From JAYGED01 sp046582565 (lineage in GTDB: Bacteria; Pseudomonadota; Alphaproteobacteria; JAAXGF01): a stretch of DNA of 14,761 nucleotides. Positions 6,530-13,072 of the stretch are shown here, one piece after another. The stretch's first letter is position 1, and every line of letters starts with the position of its first letter. The stretch lies in contig JAYGED010000201.1 in assembly GCA_046582565.1 (NCBI GenBank), forward strand, positions 1 through 14,761, written 5' to 3'. Below the pieces are notes generated by a model, which made no database searches, was not told the origin of the DNA, and worked only from the letters and a program-made list of their open reading frames with translations. A program made the translations under genes and the position numbers.

Positions 6530-6623
6530 CTGGAAATTCGGTGAGCGTTGATGATATTCGGTGCTTCTCTCGAAACCATGAGTTATCCCCGTGTTGCGCG
6601 GGATTATCTGTAGGAATTTATCT

Positions 6624-7496
6624 ATGAAACGGTTTCATCTTCATCTGGTTTCCGATGCCACCGGCGAGACCATCAACAGCATTGCCCGGGCGGCAATTTC
6701 CCAGTTCGAGGATATCGAAGTCGTCGAACATTTCTGGTCCCTGGTCCGCGGCAGGCAGCAGATCGAAAAGGTGCTCGCCGCCATCGAAGCCAATCCCGGC
6801 GTGGTGGTGTTCACCCTGGTCGATGCCGAACTGCGCGAGATCCTGGAGACCGGCTGCCGGCGGCTCAATGTTCCCGCCGTACCGGTGCTCGAGCCGGTAA
6901 TCGCCGCGCTGAGTTCCTATCTTGGCATCGAATCCCATGGCGAACCGGGCCGCCAGCATGCTCTTGATGGCGAGTATTTCGATCGTATCGATGCCATGCA
7001 TTTCGTGCTCACCCATGATGACGGCCAGTCGCTGCATAATCTGGAGAACGCCGACGTGGTTCTGCTCGGCGTATCGCGCACATCGAAAACGCCGACCTGC
7101 TTCTATCTCGCCAACCGGGGGATCAAGGCGGGCAACGTGCCCCTGGTGCCGGGCTCGCCCATTGCCCCCGAGGTCGAGGGCCTCGACAATCCGGTGATAA
7201 TCGGCCTGACCACCACGCCGGAGCGGCTCATCCAGGTGCGCCGCAACCGCCTGCGCTCGATGAATCACGACCAGGAAACCGATTACGTCGATCTCGCCAT
7301 GGTGCGCGAGGAAGTTCTCGCCGCGCGCCGCCTGTTCGCCAAGCATGAATGGCCGATCATCGACGTTACCCGGCGCTCGATCGAAGAGGTCGCCGCCGAG
7401 ATATTGCAGCATATCGCCCATCGCCACGGCGGCGAGGTGGTGTCGTCTCTGCGTGTCGGCGGCCGCGGTGACAGCGACGATGGCGGGAACGACTGA
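6624..7496 (+). CDS. ppsR: Pyruvate,phosphate dikinase / PEP synthase regulatory protein (DUF299)
   Basis: This is a 290-residue bifunctional regulator. It inactivates pyruvate,phosphate dikinase or PEP synthase by ADP-dependent threonine phosphorylation and reactivates it by phosphate-dependent dephosphorylation. The N-terminus FHLHLVSDATGETIN (4-18) is the family signature. The P-loop GVSRTSKTP is at 149-157, and the conserved THDDGQ at 130-135. The ATG at 6624 is preferred over an in-frame GTG at 6591 because AGGA (6612-6615) sits at correct spacing and the family begins MKRFHLHLVSD. It is the first gene on the plus side of the putative origin. Maf follows 7 bp later, or overlaps if the earlier maf start is used. 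Which kinase it targets cannot be told from here. Confidence 0.95.
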   Translation: MKRFHLHLVSDATGETINSIARAAISQFEDIEVVEHFWSLVRGRQQIEKVLAAIEANPGVVVFTLVDAELREILETGCRRLNVPAVPVLEPVIAALSSYLGIESHGEPGRQHALDGEYFDRIDAMHFVLTHDDGQSLHNLENADVVLLGVSRTSKTPTCFYLANRGIKAGNVPLVPGSPIAPEVEGLDNPVIIGLTTTPERLIQVRRNRLRSMNHDQETDYVDLAMVREEVLAARRLFAKHEWPIIDVTRRSIEEVAAEILQHIAHRHGGEVVSSLRVGGRGDSDDGGND

Positions 7497-7503
7497 GCGC
7501 GTC

Positions 7504-8112
7504 ATGGCCGACGCACCGCCCGCACTGATATTGGCTTCAAAGAGCATCGCCCGGGCGACCCTGTTGCATAACGCCGGGATTAATTTCCATATCGATCCGG
7601 CTGCAATTGACGAGGCCGCGATCCGCCGCATGGTGCATGCGGAAAGCGGCGCGGCCGCCGTTGCCGCCGCCGCCCTCGCCGAGGCCAAGGCCATGGCGGT
7701 ATCTGAAGCCCATGAAGACGCCCTGGTCATCGGCGCCGATCAAATTCTCGAGTGCGACAGCGCCTGGTTCGATAAGCCCCTCGACATGCAGCGGGCGCGG
7801 GCCGATCTGCTGGCCCTGCGCGGGCTCACCCACCAGCAGCACAGCGCGGTCAGCGTTGTCCAGGGCGGCGCGGTGCTGTGGCGCCATGTGGAGACCGCCG
7901 ACCTGACCATGCGGGATTTCTCGGTGGATTTCCTCGATGATCATCTGGCGGCGGTGGGAACATCTGTCCTGGCCAGCGCCGGGGCCTATCAGCTCGAAGG
8001 GCTGGGGGTTCAGCTGTTCAGCCGCATCGAGGGTGATTATTTCTCCATCCTCGGCCTGCCCCTGGTGCCGTTGCTGGATTTCCTGCGTCAGCAGGGCGTG
8101 GCCGGATCATGA
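7504..8112 (+). CDS. maf: Maf-family nucleoside triphosphate pyrophosphatase
   Basis: This 202-residue protein of the Maf/HAM1-like superfamily hydrolyses non-canonical or selected NTPs to NMP and pyrophosphate. The substrate loop is LILASKSIARATLLHNAGI (8-26). The metal-binding aspartate is in VIGADQIL (Asp79), followed by the KP of FDKP (91-92). The C-terminal AGAYQLEGLGVQLFSRIEGDY (159-179) and LGLPL are family hallmarks. The loop departs from the common SPRR pattern, having SIAR. An in-frame ATG at 7480 would add eight residues and overlap ppsR by 17 bp. I chose 7504 because it starts nearer the conserved core, but both are possible. Its stop overlaps the aroE start (ATGA). Confidence 0.9.
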   Translation: MADAPPALILASKSIARATLLHNAGINFHIDPAAIDEAAIRRMVHAESGAAAVAAAALAEAKAMAVSEAHEDALVIGADQILECDSAWFDKPLDMQRARADLLALRGLTHQQHSAVSVVQGGAVLWRHVETADLTMRDFSVDFLDDHLAAVGTSVLASAGAYQLEGLGVQLFSRIEGDYFSILGLPLVPLLDFLRQQGVAGS

Positions 8113-8960
8113 TCCGCGCCGGCGTTATGGGCTGGCCGGTGGCGCATTCCCTGTCGCCCCGGCTGCACGGCTACTGGCTCGACCATCACGCAATTGATGG
8201 CCGCTACGACGCCCTTGCGGTCGCGCCCGAAGGGCTCGCCCAACAGCTCGCCAGTCTCGCTGCCGACGGGTTTGCCGGGGTCAATCTGACGGTTCCCCAC
8301 AAGCAGGCGGCCCTGAGTTTGATGGCCAGTCTCAGCCCGGCGGCTCGGGCCATCGGTGCGGTCAACACGGTGGTGGTCGGCGCGGACGGCGCCCTCGCCG
8401 GTGACAACACAGATGCCTTCGGCTTCATGGAAAACCTGCGTCATGGGGCGCCGGAATGGTCGGCGGCTAGCGGTCCTGCCTCCGGGCCCGCCATCGTGAT
8501 TGGTGCGGGTGGTGCTGCGCGGGCGGTCTGTCATGGGCTTCTGGCTGCTGGCGCGCCCGAGGTTCGCCTGATCAACCGCACGGCTGCCAACGCAGAAGCG
8601 CTCGCCGCCATGGATGCCGAGCGGATTACCATACCGGCCTGGTCGGCGCGCGCCGAGGCGCTCCACGAGGCCGCACTGCTGGTCAACACCACCAGCCTCG
8701 GCATGGTCAGCCAGCCTGCGCTCGATCTCGATCTTGCGGCCCTGCCCCCCGAGGCCCTGGTCAACGACATCGTTTATGCACCGCTTGAGACGCCTCTGCT
8801 TGCCGCCGCCAAGCGCCGTGGCAACCCGGTGGTCGACGGGCTCGGCATGCTGCTGCATCAGGCGCGGCCCGGCTTTGCCGCCTGGTTCGGCGTCATGCCC
8901 GAGGTGACGCCGGCGCTGCGCGCCCATGTTCTGGCGGATGATACGGAGTCCGGGCCGTGA
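8109..8960 (+). CDS. aroE: Shikimate dehydrogenase
   Basis: This 283-residue cytosolic NADPH enzyme reduces 3-dehydroshikimate to shikimate in aromatic amino-acid synthesis. Substrate-binding SLSP is at 14-17, and NLTVPHK ends in the catalytic Lys65. Asn86 (GAVNTVV) and the catalytic Asp102 (DNTDAFGF) are present. The nucleotide-binding GAGGAARA is at 132-139, followed by the NRT motif near 156. NTTSLGM and the C-terminal DGLGMLLHQA are also seen. Length is typical. The start overlaps the maf stop by 4 bp and its stop overlaps the coaE GTG start, so it is translationally coupled on both sides. Confidence 0.97.
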   Translation: MIRAGVMGWPVAHSLSPRLHGYWLDHHAIDGRYDALAVAPEGLAQQLASLAADGFAGVNLTVPHKQAALSLMASLSPAARAIGAVNTVVVGADGALAGDNTDAFGFMENLRHGAPEWSAASGPASGPAIVIGAGGAARAVCHGLLAAGAPEVRLINRTAANAEALAAMDAERITIPAWSARAEALHEAALLVNTTSLGMVSQPALDLDLAALPPEALVNDIVYAPLETPLLAAAKRRGNPVVDGLGMLLHQARPGFAAWFGVMPEVTPALRAHVLADDTESGP

Positions 8961-9601
8961 TCGTCCTGGGCCTGACCGGCTCCGTCGGCATGGGAAAGTC
9001 CGTCGCAGCAAAGGCCCTGCACCGGCTGGGCGCGGCGCTGTTTGACGCCGATGCCGAGGTTCATCGCCTGCTCGGGCCGGGCGGCGATGCGGTCGCCGCG
9101 GTCGCCGCGGCCTTTCCCGAGGCCGCCCTGAATAATGCCCCGAATGACGCCATCGGCGTCGCCATCGACCGGGGCGCTCTGGCGGCGCGGGTGTTCGACG
9201 ACGATGCGGCCATCAGGCGCCTGGAAGCCATCCTCCATCCGCTTGTCCGGCAAGCCCAGGGCGCTTTCCTCAAGGCGGCCTTGGCGCGGCGACAAAAGCT
9301 GGCCGTGCTCGATATACCCCTGCTGTTTGAAACCGGCGGCGATAAACGCTGTGACGCGGTCGCGGTGGTGACAGCCCCCGCTTTCCTGCAGGCCCAACGG
9401 GTGTTGCGGCGTCGCGGCATGACCGCCGCCCGCCTGGCCGCCATCCGCGCCCGTCAGATGCCGGATCGGGAAAAACAGCGGCGCGCGGATTTCGTCATTC
9501 ATACCGGCTTGAGCCGTCGATATAGCTTGGCGCAGCTAAATCGCATGGTATCAATACTCACCAGCAATCATGCGGAAGAAGAGGCGCCCGACTATGCGTG
9601 A
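8957..9601 (+). CDS. coaE: Dephospho-CoA kinase
   Basis: This 214-residue P-loop kinase performs the last step of coenzyme A synthesis, phosphorylating the 3'-hydroxyl of dephospho-CoA. The P-loop GSVGMGKS lies at 8-15, DADAEVHRLL at 30-39 and DIPLLFETG at 119-127. The lid with RRGMT and ARQMPDREKQRRAD is at 152-178. The start is GTG at 8957 within a GTGA overlap with aroE; no later start would preserve the P-loop. The C-terminal tail overlaps dnaQ by 8 bp. The pairing with dnaQ is typical of alphaproteobacterial origin-proximal clusters. Confidence 0.96.
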   Translation: MIVLGLTGSVGMGKSVAAKALHRLGAALFDADAEVHRLLGPGGDAVAAVAAAFPEAALNNAPNDAIGVAIDRGALAARVFDDDAAIRRLEAILHPLVRQAQGAFLKAALARRQKLAVLDIPLLFETGGDKRCDAVAVVTAPAFLQAQRVLRRRGMTAARLAAIRARQMPDREKQRRADFVIHTGLSRRYSLAQLNRMVSILTSNHAEEEAPDYA

Positions 9602-10295
9602 GCCCCTGCGTGAAATCGTTCTCGACACCGAGACCACCGGCCTCGATCCCTCACAAGGCGACCGCATGGTCGAAATCGGCTGTATCGAACTGATCAATCA
9701 CATGCCGAGCGGCGAGACCTTCCAGCGCTATCTCAACCCCGAGCGGGACATGCCCCCCGGCGCCTTCGCCGTGCATGGGCTGTCGGAGGCGTTTCTGGCC
9801 GACAAGCCGTTGTTCGCCGATGTGGCCGATGACTTTCTGGGCTTTGTCGGCGGCGACCCTCTGATCATTCACAACGCCGCCTTCGATCTGGGCTTTATCG
9901 ACGCCGAGCTTGTGCGCCTCGAGCGGGAGCCCCTGGCGCGCGAAGCGGTCGTCGACACCCTGTTGATCGCGCGCCGTAAGTTCCCCGGCGCACCGGCCTC
10001 TCTGGATGCCCTGTGCCGGCGCTTTGCCATCGACACCTCGGGCCGGGATCTGCATGGCGCCCTGCTCGACGCGGGCTTGCTCGCCGATGTTTATCTTGCC
10101 CTGATCGGCGGCCGCCAGCCCGGCCTCGGGCTTGCCGCCGATACCGGCGAGACCGAAGCAAAACCAGCCGCCGCTCCCAGTGAGACGGAAACCAACGCCC
10201 GCGCACCACGCTCCCACGCCCCCGAACCGTCAGAAATCGAGGCGCACACGGCGTTCATCGACGGTCTGAAAGACCCCATCTGGCGGCGGCGGTAA
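9594..10295 (+). CDS. dnaQ: DNA polymerase III epsilon subunit (3'-5' proofreading exonuclease)
   Basis: This 233-residue DEDDh exonuclease proofreads for the replicative polymerase. Exo I is LDTETTG with Asp11 and Glu13. Exo II is HNAAFDLGF with Asp98. Exo III is HGALLDAGLLADVY with His154 and Asp159. A Pro/Ala/Glu-rich linker (about 182-212) leads to a short terminal segment, EAHTAFIDGLKDPIWRR. In this family that region carries the DnaE (alpha) contact and a nearby clamp-binding stretch. The ATG at 9594 is preferred over the in-frame ATG at 9570 because a GAG-rich ribosome site lies at about 9575-9584 and REPLREIVLDTETTG is the usual N-terminus. A structured repeat begins about 5 bp after the stop. 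Confidence 0.96.
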   Translation: MREPLREIVLDTETTGLDPSQGDRMVEIGCIELINHMPSGETFQRYLNPERDMPPGAFAVHGLSEAFLADKPLFADVADDFLGFVGGDPLIIHNAAFDLGFIDAELVRLEREPLAREAVVDTLLIARRKFPGAPASLDALCRRFAIDTSGRDLHGALLDAGLLADVYLALIGGRQPGLGLAADTGETEAKPAAAPSETETNARAPRSHAPEPSEIEAHTAFIDGLKDPIWRRR

Positions 10296-10299
10296 ACCC

Positions 10300-10515
10300 G
10301 CCGCTGTTTTTTAAGAAGTGACGTTCAAGCGCCACTAAAGCTTTAGCCGCTCAATGCGGCTTTGGCGGCATTCGCCGCGCACTGCGTTCGATAATCGGGT
10401 AGGGCAGCATTCTCCGACCGTAACGGTCGGAGAAGCAAGCCCGCAAAGCGGGCCGCCGGCTCACCCGGCGTGAGCCTGCGTGGCGCTTGAACGCAGGTCG
10501 CCTTCGGCGACCGCA
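10300..10515 (+). repeat. Multi-hairpin dispersed repeat, copy 2
   Basis: This copy has the same orientation as the one at 1877-2080 and lies in the same context, between convergent stops (dnaQ and secB). The 14-bp outer arms are at 10322-10335 and 10480-10493. The 11-bp central stem is at 10410-10434. GCCCGC/GCGGGC (10439-10444, 10448-10453) corresponds to the 7-bp stem of copy 1. GGCTCA/TGAGCC (10458-10463, 10471-10476) is a fully paired version of the copy 1 stem. A perfect terminal hairpin GGTCGCC-TTC-GGCGACC lies at about 10496-10512. It is 11 bp longer than copy 1 between the outer arms because of a variable segment near 10381-10397. Confidence 0.85.
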
Positions 10516-10521
10516 TTAAAC

Positions 10522-10550
10522 CAAAACCCGCTAAGCGTCAGCGGGTTTTG
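10522..10550 (-). terminator. Intrinsic terminator overlapping the secB stop, possibly bidirectional
   Basis: Perfect 11-bp arms CAAAACCCGCT (10522-10532) and AGCGGGTTTTG (10540-10550) enclose a 7-nt loop. On either strand a GC-rich stem ends in a U-rich run (GGGTTTTG). The structure includes the secB stop codon and its last codons, so the terminator is embedded in the end of the coding sequence. It could also stop plus-strand transcripts coming through dnaQ and the repeat. Confidence 0.75.
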
Positions 10551-11025
10551 ATTCGGCTTCGGCCTGATTTTTCTGCAGATAGGTATTGTAGAGCTGGACG
10601 AAGTCGATCGCCCCCAGCATAAGCTGGGGAAAACCGCCGTCGCGCACCGTATCGGCGATAACTCTGCGCGCGTACGGAAACAACAGGCGCGGACATTCGA
10701 TCATCAGCGCCTTTTGGTGATCCTCGCTGCTGAAACCAGACACGGTGAACAGCCCGGCATATTGCAATTCGACGAGAAAAGCGGTCTCGCTGCCTTTCGT
10801 GCCCTCGATCTGGAATTGCAGAACGACTTCATATTGATCGCCGGTCAGCTTGCGCGATTTGACCTGCACGGATAGCTCGCCATTGGGCGTTTCCTTGAGA
10901 TCCAGCAGGCTCGCCGGAGAATTCGGGCTCTCGAAGGACAAGTCCTTAACGTACTGGGTCATATTGGTAATTTGCGGCCCCTGAACGGGTTCAGGAGGGG
11001 TCTCTTGAGCGGTCTCGTCGGCCAT
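10531..11025 (-). CDS. secB: Protein-export chaperone SecB
   Basis: This 164-residue tetrameric cytosolic chaperone keeps preproteins unfolded and delivers them to SecA. Family motifs visible are QYVKDLSFESPN (24-35) and the strand region SVQVKSRKLTGDQYEVVL (52-69). The long conserved C-terminal part includes ECPRLLFPYARRVIADTVRDG (110-130) and GFPQLML (131-137). The ATG at 11025 follows GGAG at ideal spacing. An upstream in-frame GTG at 11046 would add seven residues and is less likely. Its final codons lie inside an intrinsic terminator hairpin. A 103-bp gap separates it from the upstream phosphatase gene, so it may be co-transcribed or have its own promoter in the AT-rich stretch just upstream. 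Confidence 0.96.
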   Translation of the reverse strand: MADETAQETPPEPVQGPQITNMTQYVKDLSFESPNSPASLLDLKETPNGELSVQVKSRKLTGDQYEVVLQFQIEGTKGSETAFLVELQYAGLFTVSGFSSEDHQKALMIECPRLLFPYARRVIADTVRDGGFPQLMLGAIDFVQLYNTYLQKNQAEAESKPADA

Positions 11026-11128
11026 GGTCGGCGCTCCAAAATTCACAAAATTCTCACAAAAATCAATGTCTCGCAGGCCCTATCATGGACGGCGCGCGGG
11101 AACAAGCGTCAAGCGGTATCAGCCCGGC

Positions 11129-11644
11129 TCAGGGACTCGTGGGATCGAAGATCACCATTTCGCAGTTTTTCACCGAGCGCCCGGTCAGGGCGAGGATGAA
11201 GCCCCAATGAGAGACCACCACAAGCTCGTGATGATCGGGCCAGGTCCGGGCCAGATCACGGAACCGGTCGGCGCGGACCAGCACTTCAGCTTCGCTTTCC
11301 TCATCTGCATGCCACCATAGCTCATCGAGATGGCTGAAATCGTGATGCGGCCAATCGGCCATAAGCGCGCTCGCCGGGGTGCCGACATCACAGGCGAAAG
11401 CGCCGCGCTCGCGTACCGTCGCCTCTATGGTGGTCGGCAGGCCGAGCGCTGCGGCGGTCTCCAGGGTCCGCGTGAAGGGGCTCGCCAGGGTCCGTTTCAC
11501 GCCATGCTCGGCGAGCTTTATAGCCGCCTCGCGGGCTTGTTCATGGCCGCGCTCGGTCAGCCGGGGATCGCGGATTCCCGGATCCTGCCCGGTCGCGCTA
11601 TAAACAACGTTGAATTCAGATTCGCCATGGCGCAGCAATATCAT
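11129..11644 (-). CDS. Histidine phosphatase (phosphoglycerate mutase-like) family protein
   Basis: This 171-residue protein begins with the branch-1 histidine phosphatase motif LLRHGESEFN, in which His6 is the phospho-acceptor. It continues with DPRLTERG (26-33), the arginine in SPFTRTLETA (Arg59) and the second catalytic histidine in VVSHWGF (His146). It is shorter than cofactor-dependent phosphoglycerate mutase and more likely a phosphatase of unknown substrate. Its ATG overlaps the stop of fxsA (ATGA), and the two are clearly coupled. The same kind of gene near secB/fxsA occurs in other alphaproteobacteria, but no specific role is known to me. Confidence 0.88.
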   Translation of the reverse strand: MILLRHGESEFNVVYSATGQDPGIRDPRLTERGHEQAREAAIKLAEHGVKRTLASPFTRTLETAAALGLPTTIEATVRERGAFACDVGTPASALMADWPHHDFSHLDELWWHADEESEAEVLVRADRFRDLARTWPDHHELVVVSHWGFILALTGRSVKNCEMVIFDPTSP

Positions 11645-12144
11645 CGAGGGGGGAGGTCCCCGGCGCTTGGCGGTGGCGCATCGTCGTCGTCTTCGACAAA
11701 CTCGCCCTCAATGACGGTACCGCCGGCGCCGGCGCCGGAGCGGCCCGGCCGTTTTGCCCGCATGGTGGCGGTAAATCGTCCATTGGCGGCAATCCAGCGC
11801 AGCGCTCCGCCTTGCAGCAGGCGGCGAACCGGCGTGATCAGCAACAGAGTCCCGGCCATGTCGGTGACGAATCCCGGTGTTAGCAGCAGGGCTCCGGCGA
11901 CGATCAGACAGACCCCATCGAGCAAGGCCTGCACCGGCAACTCGCCGCGCTCGACGGTGCCGCGGGCGTCCGCAATGACCGAGAGCCCTTGAAAGCGGAT
12001 CAGCATCGTGCCGATGGCGGCGGTCGCGAATATCATTCCCAGGGTCGCCAACAAGCCGATCCGCTCGCCGACTTCGATGAAGACGGCGATCTCGATCAGC
12101 GGGATGCCGATCAGGGCAAGGAAGATGATAAGACCGATACTCAT
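11641..12144 (-). CDS. fxsA: FxsA family inner-membrane protein
   Basis: This 167-residue membrane protein matches FxsA. The pattern is IPLIEIAVFIEVGERIG (14-30), then LIRFQG (48-53), GELPVQALLDG (67-77) and AGALLLTPGFVTDMAGTLLL (83-102). Hydrophobic segments lie at about 3-23, 28-48 and 76-104. The cytosolic tail is basic, then Gly/Asp/Pro-rich and acidic (EDDDDAPPPS), as is common in the family. E. coli FxsA overproduction relieves F-plasmid exclusion of phage T7; its normal role is unknown. It is the first gene of a minus-strand run with the phosphatase and perhaps secB, and it diverges from the Tim44-domain gene. Confidence 0.92.
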   Translation of the reverse strand: MSIGLIIFLALIGIPLIEIAVFIEVGERIGLLATLGMIFATAAIGTMLIRFQGLSVIADARGTVERGELPVQALLDGVCLIVAGALLLTPGFVTDMAGTLLLITPVRRLLQGGALRWIAANGRFTATMRAKRPGRSGAGAGGTVIEGEFVEDDDDAPPPSAGDLPPR

Positions 12145-12173
12145 ACTTGCGTCCTTTGCGCCGTGTGACTATG

Positions 12174-12224
12174 TACTGACTACGGGTGGGTACTGACTAC
12201 GGCTGGGTACTGCGTGCAGGTGGT
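12174..12224. repeat. Three tandem 17-bp repeats upstream of fxsA
   Basis: TACTGACTACGGGTGGG (12174-12190) and TACTGACTACGGCTGGG (12191-12207) differ at one base. A degenerate third unit (12208-12224) keeps 10 of 17. They lie 30-80 bp upstream of the fxsA start, in the 215-bp region between divergent fxsA and the Tim44-domain gene. They could be repeated operator sites or slippage products. Confidence 0.7.
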
Positions 12225-12359
12225 TTTGTAAAATTACCGACAAGGACTCGACCCGAGACGGTTCGCCCCCTACGGTGGTGCCGTAACTTAGACTATACTA
12301 TCGTAGTTTGGCCAACGCTCTGAAGGCCATGGCGTCAACAACAAGCGGTAAAGCAAGTG

Positions 12360-13061
12360 ATGAGCGAAGGCTTCCAGTTCATCGATATCATTTTCTTCGC
12401 GGTTATCGCCGGGTTTATCCTGCTGCGTCTGCGCGGCGTGCTGGGCCGTCGCACCGGCCATCAACAGCCGCCCAGCCAGCAACGCACCAACAATGAGAGC
12501 AACGACAATGTGGTGCATCTTCCCGATCGCGAGGCAGCGGAAGACATCTCAGATCAAGTCGCAACCGAGGATGAGCAACCAGCCGACGACCTCGATGATG
12601 AAAACCAGCTTCTCGCCACCGGTCTCGCCCAAATCAAGGCCGCCGACTCAGGCTTTACCCGCCAGGGCTTCCTCGAGGGCGCCGTCGGTGCGTTCGAAAT
12701 CATCATCGAAGCCTTCGCCCAGGGCGATGCGGACCGTCTCGGCGAGCTTCTCGACGACGATGTTTACCGGCCCTTCTCCCGGGTGATCGAAGAACGCCAG
12801 GAGGCCGGCCATAGCCATCAAACAACGCTTATCTCGATCGATGAGTATACGGTTATCGAGGCCGGTATGAACGGCCGCATGGCCTTTGTCACCGTGCGCT
12901 TCGTCACCCAGCAGATCAATGTAACCTATGACGCCGAAGGCGCCGCGGTCGGCGGCGACGCCTCCCAAGTGGTTACGGTGACAGACCTTTGGACCTTCGA
13001 GCGCGACACCAGCTCGCGCAGCCCCAACTGGAAGCTCGTCGCCACCCGCAGCCCTAATTAG
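12360..13061 (+). CDS. Tim44-like domain membrane-associated protein (TimA)
   Basis: This 233-residue protein has an N-terminal hydrophobic anchor (about 8-24, IDIIFFAVIAGFILLRLRG). An acidic, Gln/Asn-rich linker follows (about 35-85). The C-terminal Tim44-like domain runs from about 98, with FLEGAVGAFEIIIEAFAQGD (104-123) and LLDDDVYRPFSRVI (130-143), to a terminal strand region ending WKLVATRSPN. Tim44 in mitochondria links the import channel to Hsp70. The alphaproteobacterial homologues are inner-membrane proteins of unclear role. The ATG at 12360 follows an in-frame GTG; both starts are weakly supported by ribosome sites. A TATACT at 12294-12299 is a possible -10 element without a clear -35. 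mltA follows after 11 bp. Confidence 0.9.
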   Translation: MSEGFQFIDIIFFAVIAGFILLRLRGVLGRRTGHQQPPSQQRTNNESNDNVVHLPDREAAEDISDQVATEDEQPADDLDDENQLLATGLAQIKAADSGFTRQGFLEGAVGAFEIIIEAFAQGDADRLGELLDDDVYRPFSRVIEERQEAGHSHQTTLISIDEYTVIEAGMNGRMAFVTVRFVTQQINVTYDAEGAAVGGDASQVVTVTDLWTFERDTSSRSPNWKLVATRSPN

Positions 13062-13072
13062 CCCGCGCGCCG

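Larger units (their letters stand above)
6183..6623. other. oriC: Putative chromosomal replication origin (oriC)
   Basis: This 441-bp region has no convincing gene and separates divergently transcribed hemE and ppsR. In Caulobacter crescentus the origin lies next to hemE, beside a conserved ppsR/maf/aroE/coaE/dnaQ-type cluster. The region contains a 32-bp block that is 29/32 A+T, several DnaA-box-like 9-mers and three GANTC methylation sites in 24 bp. It also has inverted repeats and seven TCATGG/CCATGA hexamers if the one across the hemE start is counted. Direct repeats AAACCGGGG (6272-6280, 6442-6450) and ATTCGGTG (6536-6543, 6556-6563) are also present. Promoters of hemE and ppsR must lie here too but could not be placed. 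Origin function is inferred from synteny plus motifs. Confidence 0.8.

Noticed and set aside
6394..6579. 61-codon minus-strand open frame in the origin region
   Set aside because: No domain, no convincing ribosome site, and it overlaps the repeats and GANTC cluster; chance frame more likely.
6618..7730. Minus-strand open frame of 370 codons across ppsR and maf
   Set aside because: It is antisense to two genes with clear motifs and shows no family resemblance.
8088..9011. Minus-strand open frame of 307 codons across aroE
   Set aside because: It is antisense to aroE and overlaps coaE; its Arg/Gly-rich composition is typical of a shadow frame.
12174..12224. 17-bp tandem units as a CRISPR array
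   Set aside because: Units are directly adjacent with no unique spacers, and no cas gene is present.
12225..12262. tRNA T-arm-like string on the minus strand (GGGTCGAGTCC)
   Set aside because: One base short of the T-loop consensus, and no acceptor, D or anticodon arms could be found around it.
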